Source: Proteobacteria bacterium UBA1847 (GTDB lineage: Bacteria; Pseudomonadota; Gammaproteobacteria; Steroidobacterales; Woeseiaceae). Taken from it: 16,678 nucleotides of DNA. Both the position numbers and the translations under genes were made by a program. The first letter of the stretch is position 1. Every line of letters starts with the position of its first letter. Of the stretch, positions 1 to 9,400 are shown in pieces. The stretch spans positions 501 through 17,178 of the forward strand of contig DDIP01000278.1 of the NCBI GenBank assembly GCA_002338605.1, in the 5' to 3' direction. The notes under the pieces were generated by a model, which was given only the letters and a program-made list of their open reading frames with translations, did not search any database and was not told the origin of the DNA.

Positions 1-1
1 G

Positions 2-793
2 TTAGCCAGCGCGTTGCCTGCCCAAAAGGTCAGCAATATTCGTCGCATCGACATGCGCCGTACGATGTCGATCGACGCCGATGTCGACGCAGGCTTCCTG
101 GTCAATGACCTGGTCATCGAGCTTCGCAGCGCATTGCCGAACCTCGATATAGACCCCCGCGTCAGCATGGTCTTCGGCGGCAGCACAAAAGACCAGGAAG
201 AAGACCAGGCGTTCCTGGCCCGCGCGATGCTAATGGCGCTGGCGATCATGGCCATTATCCTGGTGACGCAGTTCAACAGTATCTACCAGGCGGGGCTGAT
301 CCTGACCGCAGTGCTGTTCTCGACCGGTGGCGTGCTCCTCGGTCACCTGATCATGGGCAAGCCGTTTGGCGTCATCATGAGCAGCGTTGGCGTCATCACG
401 CTCGCGGGTATCGTCGTGAACAACAATATTGTGTTCATCGATACGTTCAATGTGCTGCGCGCGCGCGGCGAACAGGCCTTTGACGCAATATTGAGAACCT
501 GTGCGATTCGACTGCGGCCGGTCATGCTGACGACCGTTACGACGATCGTCGGGCTGATGCCGATGGTGCTCGGCGTTAACATCAACCTGATCGAGCGGCA
601 TGTGTCCGTTGGCGCGCCAAGCTCGCAATGGTGGACGCAACTGGCTTCGTCGGTCGCTGGCGGCCTTGCATTTGCTACGGTCCTGACACTGCTGTTGACG
701 CCCAGCCTGCTGATGATCGGCGCCAACGCCGGCGAATGGCTGAGAAGCCGCCGCGGGCGTGATTCGTCCGAAACCGCGACGGCGCTCCACTAG
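2..793 (+). CDS. RND efflux permease, C-terminal part (5' end outside window)
   Basis: The reading frame is open from base 2 to the TAG at 791-793, so the gene starts upstream; the in-frame TTG at 14 is not a real start. About 263 residues are visible, the last quarter of a roughly 1000-residue inner-membrane RND (AcrB/HAE1-type) drug or lipid exporter. The visible part runs from the end of the second periplasmic loop through TM8-TM12. Family marks are the TM8-9 stretch MAIILVTQFNSIYQAG, the TM10 motif GIVVNNNIVFIDTF, the following RLRPVMLTTVTTIVGLMPMVLG segment, and a late GAPSSQWWTQL before TM11-12. The TM10 position that is Lys940 in AcrB is Asn here. The protein ends in a short basic cytosolic tail. 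It precedes the adaptor operon by 199 bp and is more likely the last gene of a separate pump than part of it. Family assignment is firm; substrate is unknown. Confidence 0.93.
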   Translation, partial: LASALPAQKVSNIRRIDMRRTMSIDADVDAGFLVNDLVIELRSALPNLDIDPRVSMVFGGSTKDQEEDQAFLARAMLMALAIMAIILVTQFNSIYQAGLILTAVLFSTGGVLLGHLIMGKPFGVIMSSVGVITLAGIVVNNNIVFIDTFNVLRARGEQAFDAILRTCAIRLRPVMLTTVTTIVGLMPMVLGVNINLIERHVSVGAPSSQWWTQLASSVAGGLAFATVLTLLLTPSLLMIGANAGEWLRSRRGRDSSETATALH

Positions 794-839
794 GTCACAA
801 GAAAACCAATCCAAATGCCCGTTTCGTGCATCTAATAGT

Positions 840-862
840 CAGGTGCTCATGGTGAGTGCCTG
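840..862. other. Hairpin-forming inverted repeat after the RND gene
   Basis: CAGGTGCTCA (840-849) and TGAGTGCCTG (853-862) form a 10-bp stem, two of the pairs being G-U in RNA, around a 3-base loop. It lies 47 bases after the stop of the upstream permease. No T-run follows, so it is not a canonical Rho-independent terminator. It could protect a 3' end, assist Rho-dependent termination, or be an operator. Confidence 0.4.
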
Positions 863-910
863 CAGTCTTACACTAACCTGTTGATTTATAGTTAATAAAT
901 GATCGGACCC

Positions 911-940
911 GTGGATTCTGGCAGCCGTGTTGCCATCCAC
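911..940. promoter_or_regulatory. Nested inverted repeat overlapping the -35 of the adaptor/RND operon
   Basis: GTGGAT (911-916) pairs with ATCCAC (935-940). Inside it, GGCA (920-923) pairs with TGCC (931-934), leaving a 3-base asymmetry. The right arm covers the proposed -35 box (930-935), where a dimeric repressor such as a TetR- or MarR-type regulator would act. No regulator gene is in the window, so the role as operator is inference. Confidence 0.35.
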
Positions 941-957
941 CGAGTTAGTGTTATACT
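930..957 (+). promoter_or_regulatory. Sigma-70-like promoter for the four-gene RND operon
   Basis: TTGCCA (930-935, 5 of 6 to consensus), a 16-bp spacer and TATACT (952-957, 5 of 6) give a predicted start near 964, about 30 bases before the ATG at 993. This is the best promoter-like match seen ahead of the operon. The ribosome binding site before 993 is weak (GAG only). Confidence 0.55.
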
Positions 958-992
958 CCACTACAACACTATATTGGTAGAACCCCGAGATC

Positions 993-2072
993 ATGAAAGC
1001 AAACCCATCGAATATCAGCGCCCTGCTCATCGCTATGCTATCGGCAGGCACGCTGCTGTCGGGCTGCGGCACGGGTGAGGCCAGTGTTGCCGAGGTCATT
1101 GAGTCGGCGACGCCCGTGCCCGTCGAAACCGCGACACCGTTCAGGGCCGATATCAATGCCACCTACGCCGCCACCGCATCGATAATTTCTGATGCTGATG
1201 CGCCCGTGGTTGCACGCGTTGCCGGTGAGGTTGTCGAACTCCTGGTCGAAGAAGGTGATCGTGTGCAGGAAGGTCAGATCCTTGCGAAGCTCGATGGCGA
1301 GCGGCTGCGACTTGAAATGCTGTCCGCCAAAGCCAACCTCGAGCGGGCAGAAAAAGAACTTGAACGCAATATAGACCTTCACCAACGGGGCCTTATTAGC
1401 GCAGCCATGTTTGAGGGCCTGGAATTCGATGTCGCATCGCTCAAGGCGACCTATGATCTCAAGCGACTGAATTACGATTATTCCAGTATTCGCGCAACGA
1501 TTGCCGGTGTTATTTCGTCCCGGGAAATCAAGCCGGGCGAAACGCTGGCAGCGGGTCAGGTCGCTTTTCGCGTGACCGAAACATCAGAACTCCTGGCCTA
1601 CCTGCAGATCCCGCAGGCCGAGCTGGCGAAGTTTACGGTCGGCCATGCGGCAACCGTCACGGTCGCCTCAATGCCCGGACAACGTTTCACTGCGACCATT
1701 ATTCGTATCAGTCCGACCGTCGATGCAAGTAATGGCACCTTCAGAGCGACCGCAATGATTGACAACAGTGAGGGCAACCTCGCACCGGGCATGTTTGGAC
1801 GTTTCATGATTGCTTATGAAAAACACAGCAACGCATTGGTCATACCGAAACACGCGTTGCTCGATGAAGACGAAGAAACGTCAGTGTATGTTGTTAATAA
1901 CGGCACCGTCACAAGGCGGGTGATAGAAACCGGCATCGTGGAAGACGGTCGCGTCGAGGTATTGGATGGATTGCGGGAAGACGAACGAGTCGTAGTTGTC
2001 GGGCATTCGGGATTGCGTGACGGCAGCAAGGTGCTTGCCAGCACCGCGGACCAGGGCCTGTTCGCCGGCTGA
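993..2072 (+). CDS. RND periplasmic adaptor lipoprotein (membrane fusion protein), first of two
   Basis: A 359-residue HlyD/AcrA-type adaptor that would bridge an inner-membrane RND permease to a TolC-like channel. The N-terminus is a lipoprotein signal with lipobox LLSGC, lipidated Cys25. Then come the first half of the lipoyl (barrel-sandwich) domain (about 67-103, with VVARVAGEVVELLVEEGD), an alpha-hairpin (about 104-165), the second lipoyl half, a beta-barrel (about 200-270) and a membrane-proximal domain to about 350. The hairpin tip carries the RLS docking motif (R125, L129, S136, spaced R-x3-L-x6-S). The ATG at 993 is preceded by a promoter-like element and a poor Shine-Dalgarno; no better start fits the signal peptide. 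It is colinear, almost without gaps, with the next gene, implying tandem duplication. It is the first gene of the operon; substrate is unknown. Confidence 0.93.
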   Translation: MKANPSNISALLIAMLSAGTLLSGCGTGEASVAEVIESATPVPVETATPFRADINATYAATASIISDADAPVVARVAGEVVELLVEEGDRVQEGQILAKLDGERLRLEMLSAKANLERAEKELERNIDLHQRGLISAAMFEGLEFDVASLKATYDLKRLNYDYSSIRATIAGVISSREIKPGETLAAGQVAFRVTETSELLAYLQIPQAELAKFTVGHAATVTVASMPGQRFTATIIRISPTVDASNGTFRATAMIDNSEGNLAPGMFGRFMIAYEKHSNALVIPKHALLDEDEETSVYVVNNGTVTRRVIETGIVEDGRVEVLDGLREDERVVVVGHSGLRDGSKVLASTADQGLFAG

Positions 2073-2138
2073 TTTGATTCCTCGCTGTGGTCAGAATAAG
2101 AAACGACCAGTGCGGCAGGGATACATAAGGGGATAAAG

Positions 2139-3245
2139 ATGAAGCTATTTCGCGTCGGCGTAGCGGCGTTCGCGTGTATCTTGCTGTTGAGCGCCTGCCA
2201 ACAGGGCGACCCGGCAAGTGAAGGAGAAACCGAAGAGGAGGATGAAACGCCTCCTGTTCCGGTTGAAATCAGTTCACCTGTTCGCGGCGACATCTTTGCA
2301 ACCTACACCGGTACCGCGCCAATCGAGGCATTCGCCGAAGCAAACGTCATTGCCAAAGTCGATGGTGAGGTACGAGTTCTGCACGTTGAGGAAGGCGACA
2401 TCGTGCAGAAAAACCAGGTGCTCGCGACGCTCGACGGCGACCGCCTGAGACTCGAACTGAGCGAATCTGAAGCACGCTTGCGAAAAATGCAACGCGACTT
2501 CGCCCGAAATAAAGAGCTGCAAGCCAAGGGTCTGATCAGCGTCGGTGACTTCGAGAGAATCCAGTACGACATGGAAGCACTCGAAGCATCCTACAATCTC
2601 GCACGCCTGGAACTGGACTACACCCGCATTCGTGCACCCATTGATGGTGTTATCTCCGAGCGCTATATCAAACTCGGCAACACGATCAAGGCCGGCGACC
2701 AGGTTTATCGTGTCACCAGTCTTGATCCGCTGGTGGCCTACATGTTCATCCCGGAGCGAGAGTTTCGCCAAATCACGGCCGGGCAGCCCGTGCAGATCAG
2801 CATCGACGCTGTACCGGGCGAGACTTTTGCCGCAACGGTTACTCGAGTCAGTCCTGTCGTCGATCCGGATACCGGCACATTCAAGATCACGATAGAAATC
2901 CCGGGAGACGACCGGCGAATCAAGCCCGGCATGTTTGGCCGCATGAACATTATTTACGATAAGCACGAGAATGTCCTGCAGGTTCCAAGGAGCGCCATCA
3001 TTGAATCAGCCGGTCAGCCATCACTGTTCGTCGTTGAGGACGGTATCGGCAAGCGCAAGGACGTACAGACCGGTTTCAGCAGCGACGGCATGGTCGAAAT
3101 TACGGACGGCCTGACCGATGGCGAAGATGTCATTACCGTTGGGCATATAGGACTCAAGAACGATGCAAAAGTCGTTGTCATCAATGCCAGGGATCAGGGC
3201 AACGCTCCGCCGGCGAAAGACACTGCAGACGAGGGTGTCGAGTAA
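2139..3245 (+). CDS. RND periplasmic adaptor lipoprotein (membrane fusion protein), second of two
   Basis: A 368-residue AcrA/MexA-type adaptor. Its lipoprotein signal ends at lipobox LLSAC with Cys20, followed by a very acidic linker (about residues 29-38). The lipoyl halves, alpha-hairpin, beta-barrel and membrane-proximal domain occur in the standard order. The hairpin tip again has the RLS motif (R123, L127, S134), so it should also be able to dock on a TolC-like channel. Shared landmarks with the preceding adaptor include VPVE at the start of the mature core, VEEGD, GLIS, PGMFGR and VGH-GL near the end, so the two are paralogs. AAGGGG stands 7 bases before the ATG. The TAA stop overlaps the ATG of the next permease by one base (TAATG), so translation is probably coupled. 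It follows the first adaptor by 66 bp. Confidence 0.94.
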   Translation: MKLFRVGVAAFACILLLSACQQGDPASEGETEEEDETPPVPVEISSPVRGDIFATYTGTAPIEAFAEANVIAKVDGEVRVLHVEEGDIVQKNQVLATLDGDRLRLELSESEARLRKMQRDFARNKELQAKGLISVGDFERIQYDMEALEASYNLARLELDYTRIRAPIDGVISERYIKLGNTIKAGDQVYRVTSLDPLVAYMFIPEREFRQITAGQPVQISIDAVPGETFAATVTRVSPVVDPDTGTFKITIEIPGDDRRIKPGMFGRMNIIYDKHENVLQVPRSAIIESAGQPSLFVVEDGIGKRKDVQTGFSSDGMVEITDGLTDGEDVITVGHIGLKNDAKVVVINARDQGNAPPAKDTADEGVE

Positions 3246-6200
3246 TGCGCCGCCTTGTCGAGATCGCAACCGAACGACGTGTAACGATCATCATGGTGAT
3301 GACAGCCATCGTGCTGTTCGGCATGGTTTCGCTTTCGCGACTGAATTTGAACCTGCTTCCGGATATTTCCTATCCGACGCTGACGGTGCGTGCGGAACTG
3401 ACCGGGGCCGCACCGGTTGAAATTGAGAATTTGCTAACCAAACCGATTGAAGAAGCCGTCGGTGTCGTTCGCAACGTGCGGCTGGTCCGATCGGTATCAC
3501 GATCGGGGCAGGCCGATATCACCATTGAATTCCTGTGGGGAACGGATATGGACCTCGCGGGCGTTGATGTTCGAGAGAAGCTTGATGTCCTGTTTCTGCC
3601 GCTTGAGGCCAGTCGACCGCTATTGCTGCGGTTCGATCCCTCATCCGAACCTATTGTTCGACTTGGGCTATTGAACAAGGCGAGTGACAGCGGCAGCACC
3701 TCGGAATCCAGCCTGAAGGCGTTGCGGCGACTGGCTGAAGACCGAATCAAGGCCGAACTGGAGGCCGAGGAAGGCACTGCCGCCGTCAAGGTCAGCGGTG
3801 GACTGGAGGATGAAATCCAGATCCGGGTTGACCAGCAAAAGCTTGCGCAGCTGGGTATCAGTATCGGGCAAATCGCCGAGCGCATTCGCGTTGAGAACGT
3901 CAATCTTTCCGGCGGGCGCCTCGAAGAAGGCAACCAACGATTCCTCGTCAGAACCCTGAATGAGTTCAAGGATGTGGAAGAATTTCGCAATGCGATCGTC
4001 GCCTACGCCAACAATCGCCCTGTCTACCTGCGCGACGTAGCAACCGTCGAGCAAGGCTACAAGGAGCGCGAGGCCATTACGCGCGTTAAAGGCCGGGAGT
4101 CGGTCGAGCTGGCTGTCTACAAAGAGGGTGACGCCAACACGGTACAGGTTGCGGAGCGAATTGCGCAACGCCTGGAAAGACTTCGCGAGACGCTGCCAGA
4201 CAACATCGAACTTACGACGATCTACGATCAGTCGACGTTCATTTCATCCGCCGTGGCCGACGTGCGGCTTGCTGCCATTCTTGGCGGACTCATTGCAATC
4301 TTTGTTTTGTACGGATTCCTGCAAGACGCCCGTGCGACAACTATCGTCGGTATTGCCATACCCGTCTCCGTTATTGGCACCTTCCTCCTGATGTACACCA
4401 ACGATGTGTCATTGAACATCATGTCGCTGGGGGGCATTGCGCTTGCCGTCGGCATGCTTGTCGATAATTCCATCGTCGTACTGGAAAATATCGTCCGCAA
4501 GAAAGAGCAAGGCGAGTCAATAGTCGATGCTGCACGTAACGGCACGACCGAAGTCGGCGGCGCCGTGGTGGCTGCGACACTGACCACGATCGCTGTTTTT
4601 TTCCCAATGGTTTTCATCAGCGGAATTGCGGGGCAACTTTTTCGTGACCAGGCATTGACGGTCACTTTTGCGCTGGTCTTTTCGCTCATCGTTGCACTGA
4701 CGCTGATCCCGATGCTCGCCTCGCTCGGTGCCCGAAGCCGCTACGACGACGGTGGTGATGGGCAGCCGGCGAACTGGTTTACCCGGTCGGTTGCCTTGGT
4801 TATCCGGTTATTTGGCGTGGTTTTCTTCGGTCTTCGCTGGGTATTCTGGGCCATTCTGTGGCCGGCTACGTGGGTGCTGCAGGCGTTCTACCGCATGGTT
4901 GCCTCGGTTTATCCGGGCCTCTTGCGCTGGTCTCTGCACAATCGCCTGATCGTCCTTGGGGTTGCGGTCCTGCTGTTCGTCGCAACCATGTCGCTGATTC
5001 CGCGCCTTGGTACGGAACTGATCCCGCAGTTTTCCCAAGGTGAATTCACCGCCAATTTGCGACTTCCTCCGGGCAAGCCGCTGGCCGAAACAGACAAGGC
5101 GATACAGGTAGCACAGCGTGCCGCCTCAAGGATCGACGCCGTTGAGCTTGACTATTCCGTCGCCGGAACCGGGAACCGCCTCGATGCGAATCCGGTTGAT
5201 GCCGGTGACAACACGGGCACATTGAGCATCAAGCTCAAGGCGGGATCCGGTCGCGCGGCCGAAAACGCGACGATGAACGCAATGCGTGCCGAGCTGGGCA
5301 CGCTGGCCGGTGTACAGTTCGAGTTCACTCGCCCTTCACTGTTGTCCTTCGCTAGCCCGCTGCAAATCGAGGTCTCCGGCTACGACCTCGCAAGCCTGTC
5401 CCGGGTCAGCCGGTCCGTCGTTCAGGCAATGTCCGCGAGCGACAGATTTACCGACATCAAGACAACGATCGAGAACGGCAACCCGGAAATCCAGATTGTC
5501 TTCGATCAGGAGCGAGCGGCGAAACTGGGGCTTACCGTGCGCGATATTGCCGATAGCGTGGTAGCCAATGTACGAGGCGAACTGGCAACACGCTACACAT
5601 GGCGCGACAAGAAAATCGATGTACTGGTCCGAAGTGTCGACACGCGCGAATCCAGTATCGAGGAAATTCGCCGCCTGATCGTCAATCCGCTATCGGAACG
5701 CCCGGTAACGCTGGATGCGGTTGCAACGGTGACCGTATCGCAGGGTCCTTCTGAAATCAGGCGTGTCGCGCAACAGCGCGTCGCGATTATTTCCGCGAAC
5801 CTCGCGTACGGCGATCTGGGTGCGGCGGCGCTTGAAGCCGGTGACATTGTCAGCAAAATACCGATGCCCGCCGGAATTAGTGCAATCGTCTCGGGTCAAA
5901 GTGAAGAAATGCAGGATTCTTTCGCATCAATGAAATTCGCGCTGCTACTCGCGGTGTTTCTCGTGTACCTGGTGATGGCGTCGCAGTTCGAGTCCCTGAT
6001 TCATCCCTTTGTCATACTGTTTACGATTCCACTGGCACTGGTCGGCGCTGTGCTGGCACTTTTTGTGACCGGAACGACAGTCAATATCGTGGCATTTATC
6101 GGCGTCATCATGCTCGCCGGCATCGTCGTAAACAACGCGATCGTCCTCGTGGACCTGATCAATCAACTCCGTGCACAGGGTCAGGAACGGCTGGACGCCA

Positions 6201-6409
6201 TCATGGAAGCAGGCTCCGCAAGGCTGCGCCCGATCCTGATGACCTCATTAACGACAGCCCTTGGGCTGCTCCCCATGGCGATGGGATTCGGCGAAGGCTC
6301 GGAAGTTCGAACCCCGATGGCAATTACCGTGATCGGTGGACTGACCGTGTCGACGTTTCTTACGCTGGTTGTTATTCCGGTTGTCTACTCACTGGTGGAT
6401 AGAAGATGA
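3245..6409 (+). CDS. RND efflux permease (HAE1/NolG-SwrC-like), first of the pair
   Basis: A full-length 1054-residue inner-membrane RND transporter that would expel amphiphilic compounds using the proton gradient. TM1 is at about 12-30, followed by NLLPDISYPTLTV and the first porter domain. TM2-TM6 run about 337-495, the second half mirrors this, and TM8-TM12 end the protein. The TM4 motif is AVGMLVDNSIVVLENI: Asp407 is kept, and the second Asp of AcrB is Asn408. TM10 has GIVVNNAIVLVD, with Asn963 where AcrB has Lys940; this pattern is usual for NolG/SwrC-like members. Residues about 513-549, between TM6 and TM7, hold an extra hydrophobic, Trp-rich segment absent from the next permease. The start overlaps the adaptor stop by 1 nt and the stop overlaps the next start by 4 nt (ATGA), so the operon is translationally coupled. 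Substrate is unknown. Confidence 0.96.
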   Translation: MRRLVEIATERRVTIIMVMTAIVLFGMVSLSRLNLNLLPDISYPTLTVRAELTGAAPVEIENLLTKPIEEAVGVVRNVRLVRSVSRSGQADITIEFLWGTDMDLAGVDVREKLDVLFLPLEASRPLLLRFDPSSEPIVRLGLLNKASDSGSTSESSLKALRRLAEDRIKAELEAEEGTAAVKVSGGLEDEIQIRVDQQKLAQLGISIGQIAERIRVENVNLSGGRLEEGNQRFLVRTLNEFKDVEEFRNAIVAYANNRPVYLRDVATVEQGYKEREAITRVKGRESVELAVYKEGDANTVQVAERIAQRLERLRETLPDNIELTTIYDQSTFISSAVADVRLAAILGGLIAIFVLYGFLQDARATTIVGIAIPVSVIGTFLLMYTNDVSLNIMSLGGIALAVGMLVDNSIVVLENIVRKKEQGESIVDAARNGTTEVGGAVVAATLTTIAVFFPMVFISGIAGQLFRDQALTVTFALVFSLIVALTLIPMLASLGARSRYDDGGDGQPANWFTRSVALVIRLFGVVFFGLRWVFWAILWPATWVLQAFYRMVASVYPGLLRWSLHNRLIVLGVAVLLFVATMSLIPRLGTELIPQFSQGEFTANLRLPPGKPLAETDKAIQVAQRAASRIDAVELDYSVAGTGNRLDANPVDAGDNTGTLSIKLKAGSGRAAENATMNAMRAELGTLAGVQFEFTRPSLLSFASPLQIEVSGYDLASLSRVSRSVVQAMSASDRFTDIKTTIENGNPEIQIVFDQERAAKLGLTVRDIADSVVANVRGELATRYTWRDKKIDVLVRSVDTRESSIEEIRRLIVNPLSERPVTLDAVATVTVSQGPSEIRRVAQQRVAIISANLAYGDLGAAALEAGDIVSKIPMPAGISAIVSGQSEEMQDSFASMKFALLLAVFLVYLVMASQFESLIHPFVILFTIPLALVGAVLALFVTGTTVNIVAFIGVIMLAGIVVNNAIVLVDLINQLRAQGQERLDAIMEAGSARLRPILMTSLTTALGLLPMAMGFGEGSEVRTPMAITVIGGLTVSTFLTLVVIPVVYSLVDRR

Positions 6410-9400
6410 AACATACAGAGGTTGCGTTGCGCCGCCCGGTTACGACAGTCGTCGTATTCGTCGCTTTATCGCTGGTGGGCTTACTTGCATCGCGACTACT
6501 GCCACTGGAGAAGTTTCCCGATATCGAGTTTCCCGGCATTTTCATTCAGGTGCCCTACGATGGCTCGACACCCGAGGAAGTGGAGCGTCTGATCACGCGG
6601 CCTGTTGAGGAGGCGCTGGCAACACTGTCCGGTGTTGAAAGAATGTTTTCCAGCTCGGACGAGAACCAGGCGCAAATCTTCCTGCAGTTCGGCTGGGACC
6701 AGAGCATGGGTGCGAAGGGTATTGAAGCTCGTGCCAAAGTTGACAGCATACGTCACCTGTTGCCGAACGATGTCCGCCGGGTGCTGGTATTCACCGGGTC
6801 CCTGGGCGACCAGCCGGTATTGCAGTTGCGGATTTCTTCCAAGCGGGACCTATCCAACAGCTTCGAAATGCTGGATCGCCTGCTGACACGACGTCTTGAG
6901 CGCATCGAAGGCGTTTCCCAGGTTTCGCTGCAGGGTGTTGACGCGCGCGAAATCCGAATCCTGCTGAAGCCTGATCAGCTTGCCGCACACGGAGTGGACA
7001 TCGCAAGCGTTCGCGACCTGTTGATACGAAGTAATTTCGCGGTGAGTGCTGGCCGGATTACTGCCGGTGAGCAGCGATTCAGTGTCCGACCGAGCGGTGA
7101 ATTTCACTCGGTCGAAGAAATGCGAAACCTGGCAATTAACAGCGCCGGGCTGCGACTGCGTGATGTCGCCGATATTCAACTGCGCACACCGGAAAGAAAT
7201 TACGGAAGACACCTCGACCAGAAATACGCGATCGGCGTTGCTATCAGCAAATCAACCGGCGCAAATATGGTCGAGGTGACCGATCGCGTCATCGCCGAAG
7301 TGGAAAAGATTGGCGCACTGCCCGAAATGCAGGGAATCAATATTTTTTCGCTCGACAACCAGGGCGACAGTGTGCGCGAGTCAATCGCCGACCTGTTGAA
7401 CGCGGGCGCCCTCGGCGGCCTGCTCGCAATCCTGGTGCTATACCTGTTTCTGCGCCAGATCACGACGACACTGATCGTTACTGCATCGGTGCCGTTTTCT
7501 CTTATGATCACACTCGGCGCCCTGTATTTTGCCGGGCTGACCTTGAATATTCTATCAATGATGGGCCTGATGCTTGCCGTCGGAATGCTCGTCGACAATG
7601 CCGTCGTAATTACTGAAAGTATATTCCGACATCGCACAATGAATCCGGACAAGCCGATTGAGGCGACTATTTCAGGCGTCAAGGAAGTCGGGCTGGCTGT
7701 TATCGCCGGAACCGCGACGACAATAATAGTCTTTGCACCGATGATCTTCGGTGCCAAGACCGACATCACGATCTTCCTGACACATGTCGCTGTCACGATT
7801 ATCGTTGCGCTGATCGCATCATTGCTGATTGCACAGACCCTGGTTCCGATGCTTGCGGCGAGGATTGCCGTACCACCGCAGCCCAAAGAAGGTGCATGGA
7901 TGGCTCGCCTGACGGCCCGCTACACAAAAAGCCTGGAGTGGGTGCTCGGGCATCGTTGGTGGACGGCGCTGGGCATCGTACTGGTTTGCATTATCGGCGT
8001 ACTGCCGATGGCGCTGGACCTGGTCAAATTCGATATGTTCCCCCAGGACGTTGGCCGTCGCCTGTTCATGCCCTACCACGTCCAGGGCCAGCACTCGCTT
8101 GAGCGCGTCGAGCAGTCCGTCAACAAGATTGAGGACTACCTGTACGAGAACCAGGAGAAGTTCAATATTCGGTCCGTGTACAGCTATTTCGACCAGGGGC
8201 GTGCCGAGTCAACCCTGTTGCTGACCAGCGAGGACGATGCAACGCTTTCGACCAAGGAAATCATTGCCCTGATCGAAGAAGGCCTGCCACAAATAGCCAT
8301 CGGAAAACCGAGTTTTTCTTTTGATCAACAGGGCGGTGGCGACGGCTTCACCGTGCAGATCAGCGGTGACTCCACTGAAGTCCTTAACGACCTGTCGATC
8401 GGTGTCGCCCGATCCCTGGAAAGCATCGAGGGCCTCAAGGACGTTCGCAGTGACGGTGAATCGGGTACCAAGGAGGTCCGGGTTATCATCGACAGGACGC
8501 GGGCCACCAATGTCGGCTTGTCGACGGCCGCAATTGCGCAATCAATCAGCATTGCGATGCGCGGCGAAAACATGCGCGAGTTTCGTGACCAGACCGGCGA
8601 AATCGCCGTTCGCCTGGCATTTCGTGAGAACGACAAGCAGAGTATCGAACAGCTGGCGAATCTACCCCTGTACACGCCGGACGGACGTCGCATCACACTC
8701 GGCGCCGTCGCATCACTTCACGTGGGTCGTTCACCGGATGTCATCAGGCGAACCGATCGACAGACCGCCGTTATCCTGTCGGGCAACCTTGAAGACGATG
8801 TCAGTCCCGACGATATCCGGCCACGCGTCAAGAGCCTGATGGATCAGATGGAACTGCCGCCTGGCTACAGCTGGAAAGAGGGACGCGGCTTTGAGCGGCG
8901 GGACGAGACAGCGGATATGATGGTGACGAATATCCTGTTGGGCGTGGCCTGTATTTTTCTGGTCATGGCTGCTCTCTTCGAATCGCTGATCCTGCCATTC
9001 TCGATTATTCTCGGCTCAATCGTATTTTCAATTTTCGGTGTGTTCCTGTTCTTCGCAGCGACCGGAACCACGTTCTCTTTCATGGCCATGATCGGCATCA
9101 TGATTCTCATTGGCGTTGTCGTTAACAACGGCATCGTGCTCGTCGATCACATCAACAACCTGCGCCAGGAAGGTATGCCGCGCGACAAGGCGATTGTTAT
9201 CGCCGGACGGGATCGCCTGCGGCCAATCTTGATGACCGTCGCTACGACCATCGTTGGCCTGGCGCCGCTGGCAATGGGAACCACCCAGGTAGGAGGGGAT
9301 GGTCCGCCATACTATCCGATGGCTCGGGCAATCATCGGCGGCCTGGCTTTCTCGACAGTTGTCTCGTTGCTGGTGGTTCCCGCCCTCTACGTCTACTTCG

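Noticed and set aside
230..814. Long - strand frame opposite the partial RND gene (194 aa)
   Set aside because: It lies fully antisense to a clear RND permease; the translation is His/Arg/Gln-rich with no family features.
2274..2966. Long - strand frame (230 aa) opposite the second adaptor
   Set aside because: It is the mirror of a well-supported adaptor gene with shared codon periodicity; no ribosome binding site or domain features.
7200..7886. Long - strand frame (228 aa) opposite the second permease
   Set aside because: It is antisense to TM-coding sequence, which commonly leaves open frames; composition is rich in Thr/Ile/Ser without any motif.
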